Under the pieces are notes generated by a model. It ran no database searches. It worked only from the letters and a program-made list of their open reading frames with translations, and had not been told where the DNA came from. DNA of 64,000 bases from Sphingobacterium multivorum (GTDB lineage: Bacteria; Bacteroidota; Bacteroidia; Sphingobacteriales; Sphingobacteriaceae). The DNA lies in the NCBI RefSeq assembly GCF_039511225.1, contig NZ_CP154261.1, forward strand, positions 4,526,001 to 4,590,000, read 5' to 3'. The position numbers were made by a program, and so were the translations under genes. Positions 52,505 to 61,729 of the stretch are shown here, piece after piece; within the stretch, counting starts at the first letter, position 1, and each line of letters begins with the position of its first letter.

Positions 52505-53893
52505 ATGCTGAAATTGAATTTAGTGCTGTCATTGGCTGTGTCACTTGCGACATCCTCCTCCTTCGCTCAGACGCTTACACTGCGCGACGCCGTAGAACAG
52601 GGTCTTGCAAATTATGGAAATATCAAGGCAAAGGAATATTATCTCCAGTCTTCCCTGCAGACCAATGAACAAGTCAAACGCGACTTTTGGCCCAATCTGA
52701 ACATCGTAGCGCAACAGGACTTTGGAACAGTCAATGGACAAAATGGTCCACTGTATGGATTTGGCGGACTAGGGGTAGCTTCTTCAGGAGCCGCTCTTCC
52801 CGAACAAAATTGGAATGCCGCATTTGGCGCGCTTTACTTAGCCAACGTCAATTGGGACATTTACACCTTTGGACGAAAAAAAGAACGGATCGAATTGGCC
52901 AAATCTGATACCAAACGACTACAGGCCGATCTCGGCCAGGAACAGTTCCAGCATAAAGTCAAGATTGCTGCAGCTTACCTCAATTTATTGGCGAGTCAGC
53001 GCTTGGAAAAAAATCAACAGATGAACCTCGACCGTGCACTGGTATTTTTAAATATCGCTGCCACGAAAGTAAAAAACGGCATATTGCCCGGCGTAGATTC
53101 AACGCTAGCTTCTGCCGAAGTCTCACGTGCAAAGATCAGCCTCAACCAGGCCAGCGAAAATGTTAAAGAGCAAAACAACAAATTAACAGTACTGATGGGA
53201 ATACCAGCAAAAAACCTGCAAATAGATACCTTGCTCGTCCAGAAAACACCAGTACAGCTAACTCCCCTTTCAGACAACTTGATTGAAAGTAATCCTATTC
53301 TGCAATTTTATAAAAGTAAAATTGAATTGGGTGAACAACAATTAAAATTATCAACCAAAGAATATCTTCCCACTGTAAGCGCCTTTGGTGTTTTTCAGAC
53401 AAGAGGATCAGGTTTTAAGAGCGACTACATTACGGATCTACAAGCTTATAGCACAAATTATTGGCAAGGCGTTCGTCCCAGTAGGCAAAATTATCTCTTG
53501 GGATTGGGCATAAACTGGAATCTGACTTCTATTGCACGCATTAATAAAAAAATCAGTGCACAGCGCTTTACGAATGATGCCCTAAGAGAAGAATACCAAA
53601 CCGCCGAAGCCCAATTGGCAGCACAGCTGGATGCTGCTGATGTTAAAATTCGATTGGCCCGAAAAAGTGATTTAGAAGCTCCCCGACAAGTGTCGGCAGC
53701 CCAGCAAGCTTACAATCAAAAAATGACGATGTATAAAAACGGCCTAGCTACGCTTGTCGACGTTACACAGACCCTTTATACACTCAATAGAGCCGAGACC
53801 GATCGTGAGATCGTCCACATCAACCTTTGGCAGTCGCTTTTATTAAAAGCCGCAGCTGCGGGAGATTTTGATATTTTCAACAAAGAACTATAA
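52505..53893 (+). CDS. TolC family outer-membrane efflux protein
   Basis: 462 residues with a Sec signal peptide (to SSSFA) and no lipobox. Two repeated long-helix regions (DFWPNLNIVAQQDF and YLPTVSAFGVFQTRG mark the equivalent strands) are typical of TolC proteins. YKNGLATLVDVTQTLYTLNRAE is the C-terminal helix signature. It provides the outer-membrane duct for the RND pump encoded 10 bp downstream. Confidence 0.92.
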   Translation: MLKLNLVLSLAVSLATSSSFAQTLTLRDAVEQGLANYGNIKAKEYYLQSSLQTNEQVKRDFWPNLNIVAQQDFGTVNGQNGPLYGFGGLGVASSGAALPEQNWNAAFGALYLANVNWDIYTFGRKKERIELAKSDTKRLQADLGQEQFQHKVKIAAAYLNLLASQRLEKNQQMNLDRALVFLNIAATKVKNGILPGVDSTLASAEVSRAKISLNQASENVKEQNNKLTVLMGIPAKNLQIDTLLVQKTPVQLTPLSDNLIESNPILQFYKSKIELGEQQLKLSTKEYLPTVSAFGVFQTRGSGFKSDYITDLQAYSTNYWQGVRPSRQNYLLGLGINWNLTSIARINKKISAQRFTNDALREEYQTAEAQLAAQLDAADVKIRLARKSDLEAPRQVSAAQQAYNQKMTMYKNGLATLVDVTQTLYTLNRAETDREIVHINLWQSLLLKAAAAGDFDIFNKEL

Positions 53894-53903
53894 ATAACAT
53901 TAC

Positions 53904-56900
53904 ATGAATTTAATACGTTTTGCCTTACGCAAACCGATATCCATCCTCGTACTCGTATTGGGACTTATTGTCTTTGGCATAGGTGCCGTTCGATCGATCA
54001 AGGTGGATATCCTGCCAAAAATGAACCTTCCGGTTATTTATATTGCCCATCCATTTGGTGGCTATTCGCCAGATCAAATGGAATCTTATTTTGCTAAAAA
54101 CTACGTTAATATCCTTCTTTTTGCCAATGGGGTCAAATCTATTGAGACCAAGAATATTCAGGGTCTGACCTTAATGAAAGTATCGTATTACGAAGACACC
54201 AACATGGCACAGGCTGCAGCCGAACTAAGTGCCTTGGCCAATCGGATCCAAGCCTCATTTCCTCCTGGCTCACAACCGCCTTTCATTATTCGTTTTGATG
54301 CCTCGTCACTTCCTGTAGGTCAACTGGTATTGAGCAGTAACAAACGATCTAATAATGAACTGCAAGATCTGGCCAACGTCTATGTCCGGGCATCGTTTAC
54401 GTCAATCCCCGGCTTATTGTCGCCCCCTCCTTTTGGAGGAAGTCCACGTACAATTGAGGTCAACGTTGACCCTGATTTGATGCGGAGCCACAATATGACG
54501 CCCGACCAAGTCGTAGAAGCGTTGAGACTAAACAATCAAACCGCCCCGGCAGGAAACGTGCGTATTCAGGATAAAAACTACATTACGCCGACCAATAATA
54601 CCATTAAAGATGTCAAAGATTTTGAAAAAATCCCGCTTTTTAAAGGTGGGGTACAAAATCTTTACCTTGGAGATATCGCTACGGTAAAGGACGGAGCTGA
54701 TGTTACTGCAGGCTACGCCTTGGTCAACGGCAAGCGCTCCGTATACGTCAGTATTGCCAAAGCTGGCGATGCCTCCACATGGGAAGTCGTCCAGAACTTA
54801 AAAGCAGCTTTACCAAAAATTCAGGAGAATTTGCCCGACGACGTCAAGTTATCGTATGAATTTGATCAATCCGTTTATGTCATCAATTCGGTAAAGAGTT
54901 TGATTACCGAAGGTGCCATCGGAGCTATCCTGACCGGACTTATGGTGCTCCTATTTTTAGGTGATCGAAGAGCCGCGCTGATCGTTATCCTGACCATACC
55001 GATATCCGTGATATCCGGAGTGCTCTTTCTGAAACTCTTCGGGCAGACCATCAACCTCATGTCCCTCAGCGGACTAGCCCTGGCTATTGGTATCTTGGTC
55101 GACGAAAGTACGGTAACGATCGAGAATATACACCAGCATCTGGATATGGGTAAACCCAAAGCCTTGGCTATCTGGGATGCCTGTAAGGAGATCGCCTTAC
55201 CAAAATTATTGATCCTGCTCTGTATATTAGCCGTATTTGCACCTGCATTTACCATGACGGGAATTCCGGGCTCGCTATTTCTTCCCTTGGCCCTGTCCAT
55301 TGGATTTTCGATGATCATATCCTTTCTTCTTTCGCAGACATTCGTTCCCATCATGGCAAACTGGTTTATGAAAGATCATGCCCATAAGGCTCCACATGCG
55401 ACCAAATCCGAGGGTTTAAATGCAGATGAAGCCCAGTTTGCAGCATCTGGACTGACCGTAGAATCCGAACAGGATACCTTGAATCAGAAGAAACTATTGG
55501 TGGAACGTGACGACTTTAACAACGATGGAAAGATCAGTATTTTTGAACGGTTCAGAAACAGATTCATGAAAATGATCGATCGCTTGTTCAAAAGAAAGAA
55601 AACCATTACGGTGATCTATCTGCTTGGAGCGCTAAGTCTTGTTGTCATTTTACTTTCCACGATAGGCCAGGATGTATTTCCGAAAGTCAACTCCAGCCAG
55701 TTTCAAATGCGCCTTCGTGCCGCTGAAGGTACACGTATCGAACGCACCGAAGAAAAAGCAAAACTGGCGCTGGCCGAACTGGAAAAACTGGTTGGCAAAG
55801 AACATATCAGCATATCTTCTGTCTATATCGGTCAGCACCCGGGGCAGTTTTCAGTATCGCCGATCTATCTTTTCATGGCCGGTCCACATGAAGCTGTTTT
55901 CCAAATAGCACTGAAAGACTACCATCATGATATGGACAGTTTCCGTGATGAATACCGAAAACGCCTGAAAGCAGCAGTTCCCGATGTACAGGTATCCTTT
56001 GAACCGATCGAACTTACGGATAAAGTATTAAGCCAGGGGTCGCCTACCCCTATTGAAGTTCGGATAGCAGGAAAAAACAAAAAGAACAACGAAAAGTACG
56101 CCGGAAAATTGATCGAGGAACTAAAAGCCATCCCTTACTTTAGAGATGTACAATTAGCACAATCCATTAAATATCCTTCGTACGATATTAAAATAGATCG
56201 CATTAGAGCTGCACAATTGGGTATCGATCTCAGCGAAGTAACACGATCGCTCATCGCGTCCACCTCATCTTCGCGTTATACCGAAAAAAACACCTGGATC
56301 GATGAAAAAGCAGGACTCTCGTATAATGTCCAAGTTCAGGTTCCCATCGATAAAATGAAAGATGAGAAAGAAATCGGTGAAATCCCTTTATTGAAAAATT
56401 CGGCGCGGCCAATACTGAGCGACGTTGCAACCATCACACCGTCCTTCACTTATGGAGAAAATGACAATTTGGGCGCGATGCCCTATGTATCAGTTACAGC
56501 AAATATTGATCATACCGATTTGAAAACAGCCTCCAAAGATGTAAAACGTAGTATCAAAGCCCTTGGTGAACTCCCGCGTGGATTATCCATGGAGCAAATA
56601 GGCCTCGGAAAAGTATTGGAAGAAACCATGAGCAGCCTTGAATCTGGTTTGGCTGTAGCCATTATCGTTATATTCCTGATGCTATCAGCCAATTTCCAAT
56701 CGTTCAAAGTTTCTATGGTTGTACTCACCACAGTTCCTGCGGTGGTGCTGGGGTCATTACTTCTATTGTTGTTAACCGGATCTACCCTCAACTTACAATC
56801 CTACATGGGGATTATCATGTCGGTGGGTGTATCCATTGCGAACGCTGTTCTACTCATCACCAATGCCGAACATATCCGTCGGCATCATGGAGATGCGCTG

Positions 56901-57194
56901 GCTGCAGCTCGTGAGGCAGCATCCTTACGGCTTAGACCCATTATCATGACCAGTTTGGCCATGATTGTAGGCATGCTCCCTATGGCCATTGGCCATGGCG
57001 AAGGTGGTGAACAAGTTTCACCACTCGGTAGAGCCGTCATTGGCGGATTACTATTTTCGACATTTGCCGTACTCGTCATCTTACCGCTCATATTTGCTTG
57101 GGCGCAAGAAAAAAGCAGTACACAATCGATCTCATTAGATCCTGAAGACAAAGAAAGTAAACACTATATTGCCGCATTAAAACCCTTATCGTAA
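53904..57194 (+). CDS. RND efflux permease with an EF-hand-like cytoplasmic loop
   Basis: 1096 residues, slightly longer than AcrB (1049). Twelve membrane helices and two large periplasmic loops. The TM4 proton-relay pair is D400-E401 in LAIGILVDESTVTIENIH; the Asp-Glu variant occurs in a known RND subfamily. The central cytoplasmic loop (about 490-560) is enlarged and contains DFNNDGKISIFE at 537-548, a full EF-hand consensus. TM10-12 motifs such as MGIIMSVGVSIANAVLLI are typical. The substrate is unknown; drugs or lipophilic compounds are more likely than metal ions. Middle gene of the efflux operon. Confidence 0.92.
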   Translation: MNLIRFALRKPISILVLVLGLIVFGIGAVRSIKVDILPKMNLPVIYIAHPFGGYSPDQMESYFAKNYVNILLFANGVKSIETKNIQGLTLMKVSYYEDTNMAQAAAELSALANRIQASFPPGSQPPFIIRFDASSLPVGQLVLSSNKRSNNELQDLANVYVRASFTSIPGLLSPPPFGGSPRTIEVNVDPDLMRSHNMTPDQVVEALRLNNQTAPAGNVRIQDKNYITPTNNTIKDVKDFEKIPLFKGGVQNLYLGDIATVKDGADVTAGYALVNGKRSVYVSIAKAGDASTWEVVQNLKAALPKIQENLPDDVKLSYEFDQSVYVINSVKSLITEGAIGAILTGLMVLLFLGDRRAALIVILTIPISVISGVLFLKLFGQTINLMSLSGLALAIGILVDESTVTIENIHQHLDMGKPKALAIWDACKEIALPKLLILLCILAVFAPAFTMTGIPGSLFLPLALSIGFSMIISFLLSQTFVPIMANWFMKDHAHKAPHATKSEGLNADEAQFAASGLTVESEQDTLNQKKLLVERDDFNNDGKISIFERFRNRFMKMIDRLFKRKKTITVIYLLGALSLVVILLSTIGQDVFPKVNSSQFQMRLRAAEGTRIERTEEKAKLALAELEKLVGKEHISISSVYIGQHPGQFSVSPIYLFMAGPHEAVFQIALKDYHHDMDSFRDEYRKRLKAAVPDVQVSFEPIELTDKVLSQGSPTPIEVRIAGKNKKNNEKYAGKLIEELKAIPYFRDVQLAQSIKYPSYDIKIDRIRAAQLGIDLSEVTRSLIASTSSSRYTEKNTWIDEKAGLSYNVQVQVPIDKMKDEKEIGEIPLLKNSARPILSDVATITPSFTYGENDNLGAMPYVSVTANIDHTDLKTASKDVKRSIKALGELPRGLSMEQIGLGKVLEETMSSLESGLAVAIIVIFLMLSANFQSFKVSMVVLTTVPAVVLGSLLLLLLTGSTLNLQSYMGIIMSVGVSIANAVLLITNAEHIRRHHGDALAAAREAASLRLRPIIMTSLAMIVGMLPMAIGHGEGGEQVSPLGRAVIGGLLFSTFAVLVILPLIFAWAQEKSSTQSISLDPEDKESKHYIAALKPLS

Positions 57195-57215
57195 AAGCAG
57201 TATAATCTATAAAAT

Positions 57216-58313
57216 ATGAAAAATAATTTGTTCAAAATATTATCTATCGCCGGCCTGATCGCATCCTTAACAGGATGCCATTCGGCAGCCGAGGAAAATG
57301 TCAAAAAAGAAAGTCCCGAAGCTGCAGCTCCGGCAATGGAGACATTTGTACCTTCCAAACAGAAATTAACCAATAAAATGCAGATCCCTGGGGAAATCAC
57401 GGGATTCCAGCAGGTCGAAATTTACGCCAAGGTCAGCAGCTATGTCAAAAGCCTCAATGTGGACATCGGCAGTAAAGTGCATGCAGGCCAGTTGTTGGCT
57501 GTCTTGGAAGCTCCCGAATTGAGTTCACAGCTATCTGCTGCAAAATCGCGGCTCAAATCGCAAGAAGCAGTTTATATGGCTACAAAGAGCACTTACGATA
57601 GACTCTTCGAAACCAGCAAGGTGGAAGGAACTGTGGCTAGACTCGATCTTGAGGTTGCTGAGTCAAAAAAGAATGCTGATTTTGCCCAGTACCAAGCCGC
57701 TAAATCAGCCTATGCAGAAGTACAAAACCTCTTGAATTATTTGGAAATCAGAGCACCCTTCGACGGTGTCATCGCAACAAGAAATGTCAATCAAGGCGCC
57801 TATGTTGGTCCAGCTGGCCGTGGTTCGGAAATGCCCATCATGACCATTCAACAACAACGTAAACTCCGGTTAGCCGTTGCTGTTCCAGAACAATATTCGG
57901 GTTTTCTAGCTGAAAACCAGCCCTTGCAATTTACCGTCAAATCATTGCCTGGACAAACCTTCTCCGGTAAGATCGCACGCAAATCGGGTGCCTTGGACAG
58001 TAGATTAAGATCCGAACGGGTAGAAATTGATATTAACAATACCGACAACAAGCTATTGCCCGGCATGGTTGCAGAGGTCGAATTACCTTTAACATCGCAA
58101 GACAGTACTTTCGTTGTGCCAAAATCAGCGGTATTTACTTCGGGCGAAGGAAGTTTTGTGATTGCTGTCGTTGCTGGCAAAACCCAACGTATCCCTGTAC
58201 AGAAAGGACGCAGCATCGATGGTCAGATCGAAATATTTGGTGACGTAAAACAAGATACTAAATTGGTCAGCAAAGCGGATGAAGAGATTATAGACGGAAC
58301 CTCAGTCAACTAG
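57216..58313 (+). CDS. RND efflux periplasmic adaptor lipoprotein
   Basis: 365 residues. The lipoprotein signal ends at SLTGC. A biotinyl-lipoyl domain (VEIYAKVSSYVKSLNVDIGS), an alpha hairpin (about 90-170) and beta-barrel segments (IRAPFDGVIATRNVNQGAYV) are in the standard order. It joins the RND permease to the TolC-like channel. It starts 21 bp after the permease and closes the operon, ended by a strong hairpin. Confidence 0.92.
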   Translation: MKNNLFKILSIAGLIASLTGCHSAAEENVKKESPEAAAPAMETFVPSKQKLTNKMQIPGEITGFQQVEIYAKVSSYVKSLNVDIGSKVHAGQLLAVLEAPELSSQLSAAKSRLKSQEAVYMATKSTYDRLFETSKVEGTVARLDLEVAESKKNADFAQYQAAKSAYAEVQNLLNYLEIRAPFDGVIATRNVNQGAYVGPAGRGSEMPIMTIQQQRKLRLAVAVPEQYSGFLAENQPLQFTVKSLPGQTFSGKIARKSGALDSRLRSERVEIDINNTDNKLLPGMVAEVELPLTSQDSTFVVPKSAVFTSGEGSFVIAVVAGKTQRIPVQKGRSIDGQIEIFGDVKQDTKLVSKADEEIIDGTSVN

Positions 58314-58337
58314 GACATCTCCTACATCCTAAACAAA

Positions 58338-58376
58338 AGAAAGACCGAACCCATTACAACTGGGTTCGGTCTTTCT
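58338..58376. terminator. Bidirectional terminator of the efflux operon
   Basis: 16-bp perfect arms (AGAAAGACCGAACCCA at 58338-58353 and its complement at 58361-58376) with a 7-nt loop, flanked by T-rich sequence on both strands. Confidence 0.85.
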
Positions 58377-58400
58377 AATTTATTCGGTCTTTCTAATTTA
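58365..58400. repeat. Tandem 18-bp duplication of the terminator arm
   Basis: TTCGGTCTTTCTAATTTA occurs twice back to back (58365-58382, 58383-58400). The second copy supplies the stop codon of the minus-strand hydrolase gene. Confidence 0.9.
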
Positions 58401-59438
58401 AATACCCATAAATTTAAAGGGTTGGGCAGCCTTAAACAGCGTATTTGAAATGCCATTTATTGCCATCCCTTGCTTCATATCCAACTTCATCGTTGGAGCA
58501 CCTTTCTTTAAATCAAATTTAGCCAGATCCACCCACAACGTTCCCGGAACCAATACATTCTCAAAATAATAGACTTTATTCTTCTGATCAGCTACAGATC
58601 GCCACCGCGTAGAGGAAATATTGGGCTCCGTTTCGGAACTTATTCCAAATGGAACGGAACAGTTTCTGATCACACTGAAAACGCTCGCAACAGAAAGCCG
58701 CAAATCATCGGTCTGCGGAATCGCATTAATGTAATAAGAAGCCCTCACAAAACGATCAGCAGCGCGGTTTGTTCCCGGAAGCATAATAGTTCCCGGAATT
58801 CCTTGCCAATACCTGTTTAGCGCAAGTTGATCTTCGAAGACAGGAGAATTTGTCATGACGGTATAAGCCGCATCGTGATGAATAACCAATTTCCCGTTGA
58901 TGTATTCAAATATAGCGTTATCGCCTGTGGCATCTGAAAGCGATAAATGCACCGTCGTAAATTTGGTAGTGCCCGGGATATAATCACTTACAATCACAAA
59001 TGGTTCATCCTTTAAGGCAGATACGGCTTCATTGACGGTCGCAAAATTATCCAAAACATATTGGGCCCAAGCCGAGATTGCAAGACCTTTTTTTGGTCCT
59101 GCTGGATCAAATTTAGGATAAGTAGATTCGACAAGCCAGAGTACATTGGCCACTAATCCCTTTTCATTTAAACCATCGACCGTAGCAATGTCCCACGCAC
59201 TGGAAACAACACTACCATATTGTGAAGTCCACTGCAATGACTGCGGCCCTACCTCCCCGCTTCTTGCTACGCCGCGCGGAAATACCCATAAATTGGCCGC
59301 GATATCGTCTCTCCAGTCCATACTTCTAGCTGTGATAACGGTCTGATTAGGTCCTTTATAAACAACGCGTGTACAGGATCGACCTTCGTTAGCAACAAAA
59401 AGAAAGACGATCAACATAAATTGTGCAAGATACTTCAT
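58398..59438 (-). CDS. Linear amide C-N hydrolase (choloylglycine hydrolase / penicillin V acylase-like)
   Basis: 346 residues from the ATG at 59438; a longer frame adds 17 residues before a clean signal peptide. Cleavage after NEGRS exposes the nucleophile Cys22 (SCTRVVYKG), followed by TARSMDWRDD with the conserved Arg and Asp. These are Ntn hydrolases acting on bile salts, penicillin V or acyl-homoserine lactones. The substrate is unknown; in an environmental Bacteroidota, signal or antibiotic degradation is as likely as bile-salt hydrolysis. Periplasmic. Monocistronic. Confidence 0.9.
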   Translation of the reverse strand: MKYLAQFMLIVFLFVANEGRSCTRVVYKGPNQTVITARSMDWRDDIAANLWVFPRGVARSGEVGPQSLQWTSQYGSVVSSAWDIATVDGLNEKGLVANVLWLVESTYPKFDPAGPKKGLAISAWAQYVLDNFATVNEAVSALKDEPFVIVSDYIPGTTKFTTVHLSLSDATGDNAIFEYINGKLVIHHDAAYTVMTNSPVFEDQLALNRYWQGIPGTIMLPGTNRAADRFVRASYYINAIPQTDDLRLSVASVFSVIRNCSVPFGISSETEPNISSTRWRSVADQKNKVYYFENVLVPGTLWVDLAKFDLKKGAPTMKLDMKQGMAINGISNTLFKAAQPFKFMGI

Positions 59439-59531
59439 ATGTATAGATTTTTTTAATAAGTGATACAGCTTTTTTGCCTTTGAGGACAAAAGGAATCTAA
59501 TATCTTAAACAATAATTCGAACTTATTGTTT

Positions 59532-59575
59532 GTCTAAGCTGTGCCGGATTAAATCATGCCGGTTACAGCTTAGAC
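59532..59575. terminator. Hairpin between lipoprotein and hydrolase genes
   Basis: Outer arms GTCTAAGCTGT (59532-59542) and ACAGCTTAGAC (59565-59575) plus an inner CCGG/CCGG pair. It lies downstream of the minus-strand lipoprotein gene stop (59613). No strong T-run follows. Confidence 0.55.
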
Positions 59576-59612
59576 GAGCATAACCTACAGCCGTAGTAGA
59601 TGGCTTTGGGTA

Positions 59613-60446
59613 CTATTCAGTTACTTTCGGGTCAATTGCTGCGGCCGCTGCAGTTAATGCTAAGGCACCCCCAACGATCATAGCCTCCTGTCCTTTTTTT
59701 TCCTTAACAGCCAACACGTCTCCGCGCCTATTATACAGTTCTAGAATATTATTAAGTGCTACTGCACCGGTCTGCCAAAGCTGGGCTGCATAAAATTTTT
59801 GCTCCGTAGTTTTAACAATAGCTTTACCATCTTCTAAAATCGAATAAGTCAAATAGCTACGTAAACTGTAAGGTGAATCAGCACCTTCAAATCGGGCAAG
59901 TTTTACCGCAAAACTTTCGCCACTCATATCATACATATACACTTTTTCTTTTTGGGCTGATCGTACAATGGATTTAACATCGTTTTTAAAATCAAAATAA
60001 TGCCCATCCACATAGGCATGCGGTGGGATAAGTACCACATCTTTAGGCAAATTTACCGACCCCGTGATATAACCGTTCACCCAAGTTTCGTTGAATATAG
60101 TGGATTTACCGGCGTTTATATCGGAAACCGAAGCATTCATCTTTCCATTAAAAGCAGCTTGTTCAGCAGAATAGCTTTGCGTTTTACCATTAATAACCAT
60201 AGCCGAACTCTTAAGATCCCATAAAATCGGTTTATCGATTTTATTTTCTATCCGAAGGTAAATTCGACCATCTCTGTCGGCGAAGGAATAATCAATCTGT
60301 ACCGTATCATTTTTAAATGAAAACGTTCCCTTGTCTTCATCTTTTTTTACGTTCTCCCCATTGAACGTCATGAGATAGTTGGAAGAACAGGCTGAAAGAA
60401 AAACAGCACAATACATTAGCAGGAGAACTTTACATACTTTTCGCAT
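59613..60446 (-). CDS. Lipoprotein, hypothetical
   Basis: 277 residues. The lipoprotein signal ends at FLSACSS (Cys20). The mature part is beta-rich (IDYSFADRDGRIYLRIENKI) and ends in a hydrophobic, Ala-rich segment (MIVGGALALTAAAAAIDP) that could insert in or contact a membrane. No family was recognised. Two adjoining palindromes lie directly upstream (60464-60489). Confidence 0.65.
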   Translation of the reverse strand: MRKVCKVLLLMYCAVFLSACSSNYLMTFNGENVKKDEDKGTFSFKNDTVQIDYSFADRDGRIYLRIENKIDKPILWDLKSSAMVINGKTQSYSAEQAAFNGKMNASVSDINAGKSTIFNETWVNGYITGSVNLPKDVVLIPPHAYVDGHYFDFKNDVKSIVRSAQKEKVYMYDMSGESFAVKLARFEGADSPYSLRSYLTYSILEDGKAIVKTTEQKFYAAQLWQTGAVALNNILELYNRRGDVLAVKEKKGQEAMIVGGALALTAAAAAIDPKVTE

Positions 60447-60463
60447 AATATCAGGATATCTTT

Positions 60464-60489
60464 GTGTAATTACACAGCACCAGTGCTGT
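60464..60489. promoter_or_regulatory. Overlapping palindromes upstream of the lipoprotein gene
   Basis: GTGTAATTACAC (60464-60475, perfect) overlaps ACAGCAC-CA-GTGCTGT (60474-60489). They lie 18-43 bp before the start codon, in promoter position. Confidence 0.45.
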
Positions 60490-60679
60490 TGTATAACAAT
60501 ATAAAAAACTATTATTAAAAAAACAGCGAACCGCCATAAAATAATTTCCTAATTAGGGTATTAATCGCAAAGTATCGCTGTTGCTATAAAATAGAAAATG
60601 ATCCTTATAAAGCAGTAAAAGATCTTCTTTTATCGCCCGATACAGGTTTGAAATTGCTTAACATCAGTTCCGATAATAA

Positions 60680-60784
60680 CAGGGATATTACAGGGGGTTA
60701 ACAGGGGTATAACAGGGGTTTAGCAGGGGTAAAACCCCTGTTAAACCCTTGTTAATACCTTGCAAAAAGACTATTATACCCTTC
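60680..60784. repeat. 11-bp-phased CAGGG array with mirrored copies forming a long hairpin
   Basis: CAGGG starts at 60680, 60691, 60702, 60713 and 60724, exactly 11 bp apart. After the centre (60732) the complementary units CCCTG, CCTTG, CCTTG and CCTTC end at 60740, 60751, 60762 and 60784, in the same phase (60773 is missing). The arms 60702-60730 and 60734-60762 can pair with few mismatches around a three-base loop. Confidence 0.85.
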
Positions 60785-60943
60785 TTAATGGAAAATATGG
60801 TATTCGATTGATCGTAATCATAAACAAAGCAAGGAATATTCTCAACTGTTGGTCAGATTAGCGCGACAAAAACGATTAAACGAATAGAAGTTTTTTTAAC
60901 CGGAAGGCAAAAGCTATATTTACAGTCAACTAAACCCAATTCA

Positions 60944-61729
60944 ATGAAAGAGAAATTTATCGACAGAAAGGATCAACAAGCAAATAAGATATTTGAAAGA
61001 AGAACACTTTCCTCCGATTACAGAACGATTATTCCCTTACTGTCTCCTGGCATGGAAATCTTGGATGTGGGCTGTGGTACCGGAACACTCACGAATGAGG
61101 TCGCGACTTATATCGGTGACGGAACCATAATCGGGCTCGATAATACACAGTCCTTTATAGATAGTGGCAATGAACTATACGGCAACACCAAAAATCTGAA
61201 CTTGGTCTGCAGCAATATTTTTGATTATCAACCTCAACATCCGTTCGACCTGATTATAACGGCGCGCACCATGCAATGGTTAAGTGATATTCCCAGAGCA
61301 TTAGGCTTATTTAAATCCTGGTTAAAACCTGGCGGACAAATCTCTATTTTAGACTACAATCATACCGCCATTGAATGGACCCCCGCTCCGCCAGAAAGCA
61401 TGCGCACATTTTACCGCACTTTCCTGCAATGGAGAGCAGATGCAGGGATGAACAATCGTGTTGCTGATGAGGTCGCGGCATTGCTCCAGGAAGCAGGTTT
61501 CCATTCGGTTCAGGTTATCAATGCCGATCAGACCTACAAAAAAGGAGAAGCTAACTTTGATACCAATCTGGCCATCTGGAACAAAGTCGCCCAGTCGCGA
61601 CAAATGGTTACGGAAGGGTATATCTCGGACGAACTTCGCTTACAGGCTATCGCAGAATACAGCCAATGGATCGAAACAGAAGCGACAAGCATGACACTTA
61701 AAATGAACGATGTACGGGCTAAAGTATAA
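60944..61729 (+). CDS. Class I SAM-dependent methyltransferase
   Basis: 261 residues. SAM-binding motif I is MEILDVGCGTGTLTNEVA and motif II/III GTIIGLDNTQSFI with FDLIITARTMQWLSD. The C-terminal part varies and sets the substrate, which cannot be told. The last 20 nt overlap the next gene, so the two are probably translated together. Confidence 0.9.
   Translation: MKEKFIDRKDQQANKIFERRTLSSDYRTIIPLLSPGMEILDVGCGTGTLTNEVATYIGDGTIIGLDNTQSFIDSGNELYGNTKNLNLVCSNIFDYQPQHPFDLIITARTMQWLSDIPRALGLFKSWLKPGGQISILDYNHTAIEWTPAPPESMRTFYRTFLQWRADAGMNNRVADEVAALLQEAGFHSVQVINADQTYKKGEANFDTNLAIWNKVAQSRQMVTEGYISDELRLQAIAEYSQWIETEATSMTLKMNDVRAKV

Larger units (their letters stand above)
60447..60943. other. Intergenic region (497 bp) with palindromes and a phased repeat array
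   Basis: The longest gene-free stretch in the window. It contains two overlapping palindromes near the lipoprotein start (60464-60489) and an 11-bp-phased inverted array (60680-60784). No open frame of note. A TATATTTAC string (60915-60923) may be the promoter of the methyltransferase gene. Confidence 0.6.

Noticed and set aside
54875-55354. 159-codon minus-strand frame inside the RND permease
   Set aside because: Antisense to membrane helices of the permease; such long shadows are common opposite hydrophobic segments.
53904-57194. Heavy-metal (CusA-type) efflux function for the RND pump
   Set aside because: No methionine-rich metal relay or metal-binding adaptor motif was seen; the partner TolC and adaptor look like those of lipophilic-compound pumps.
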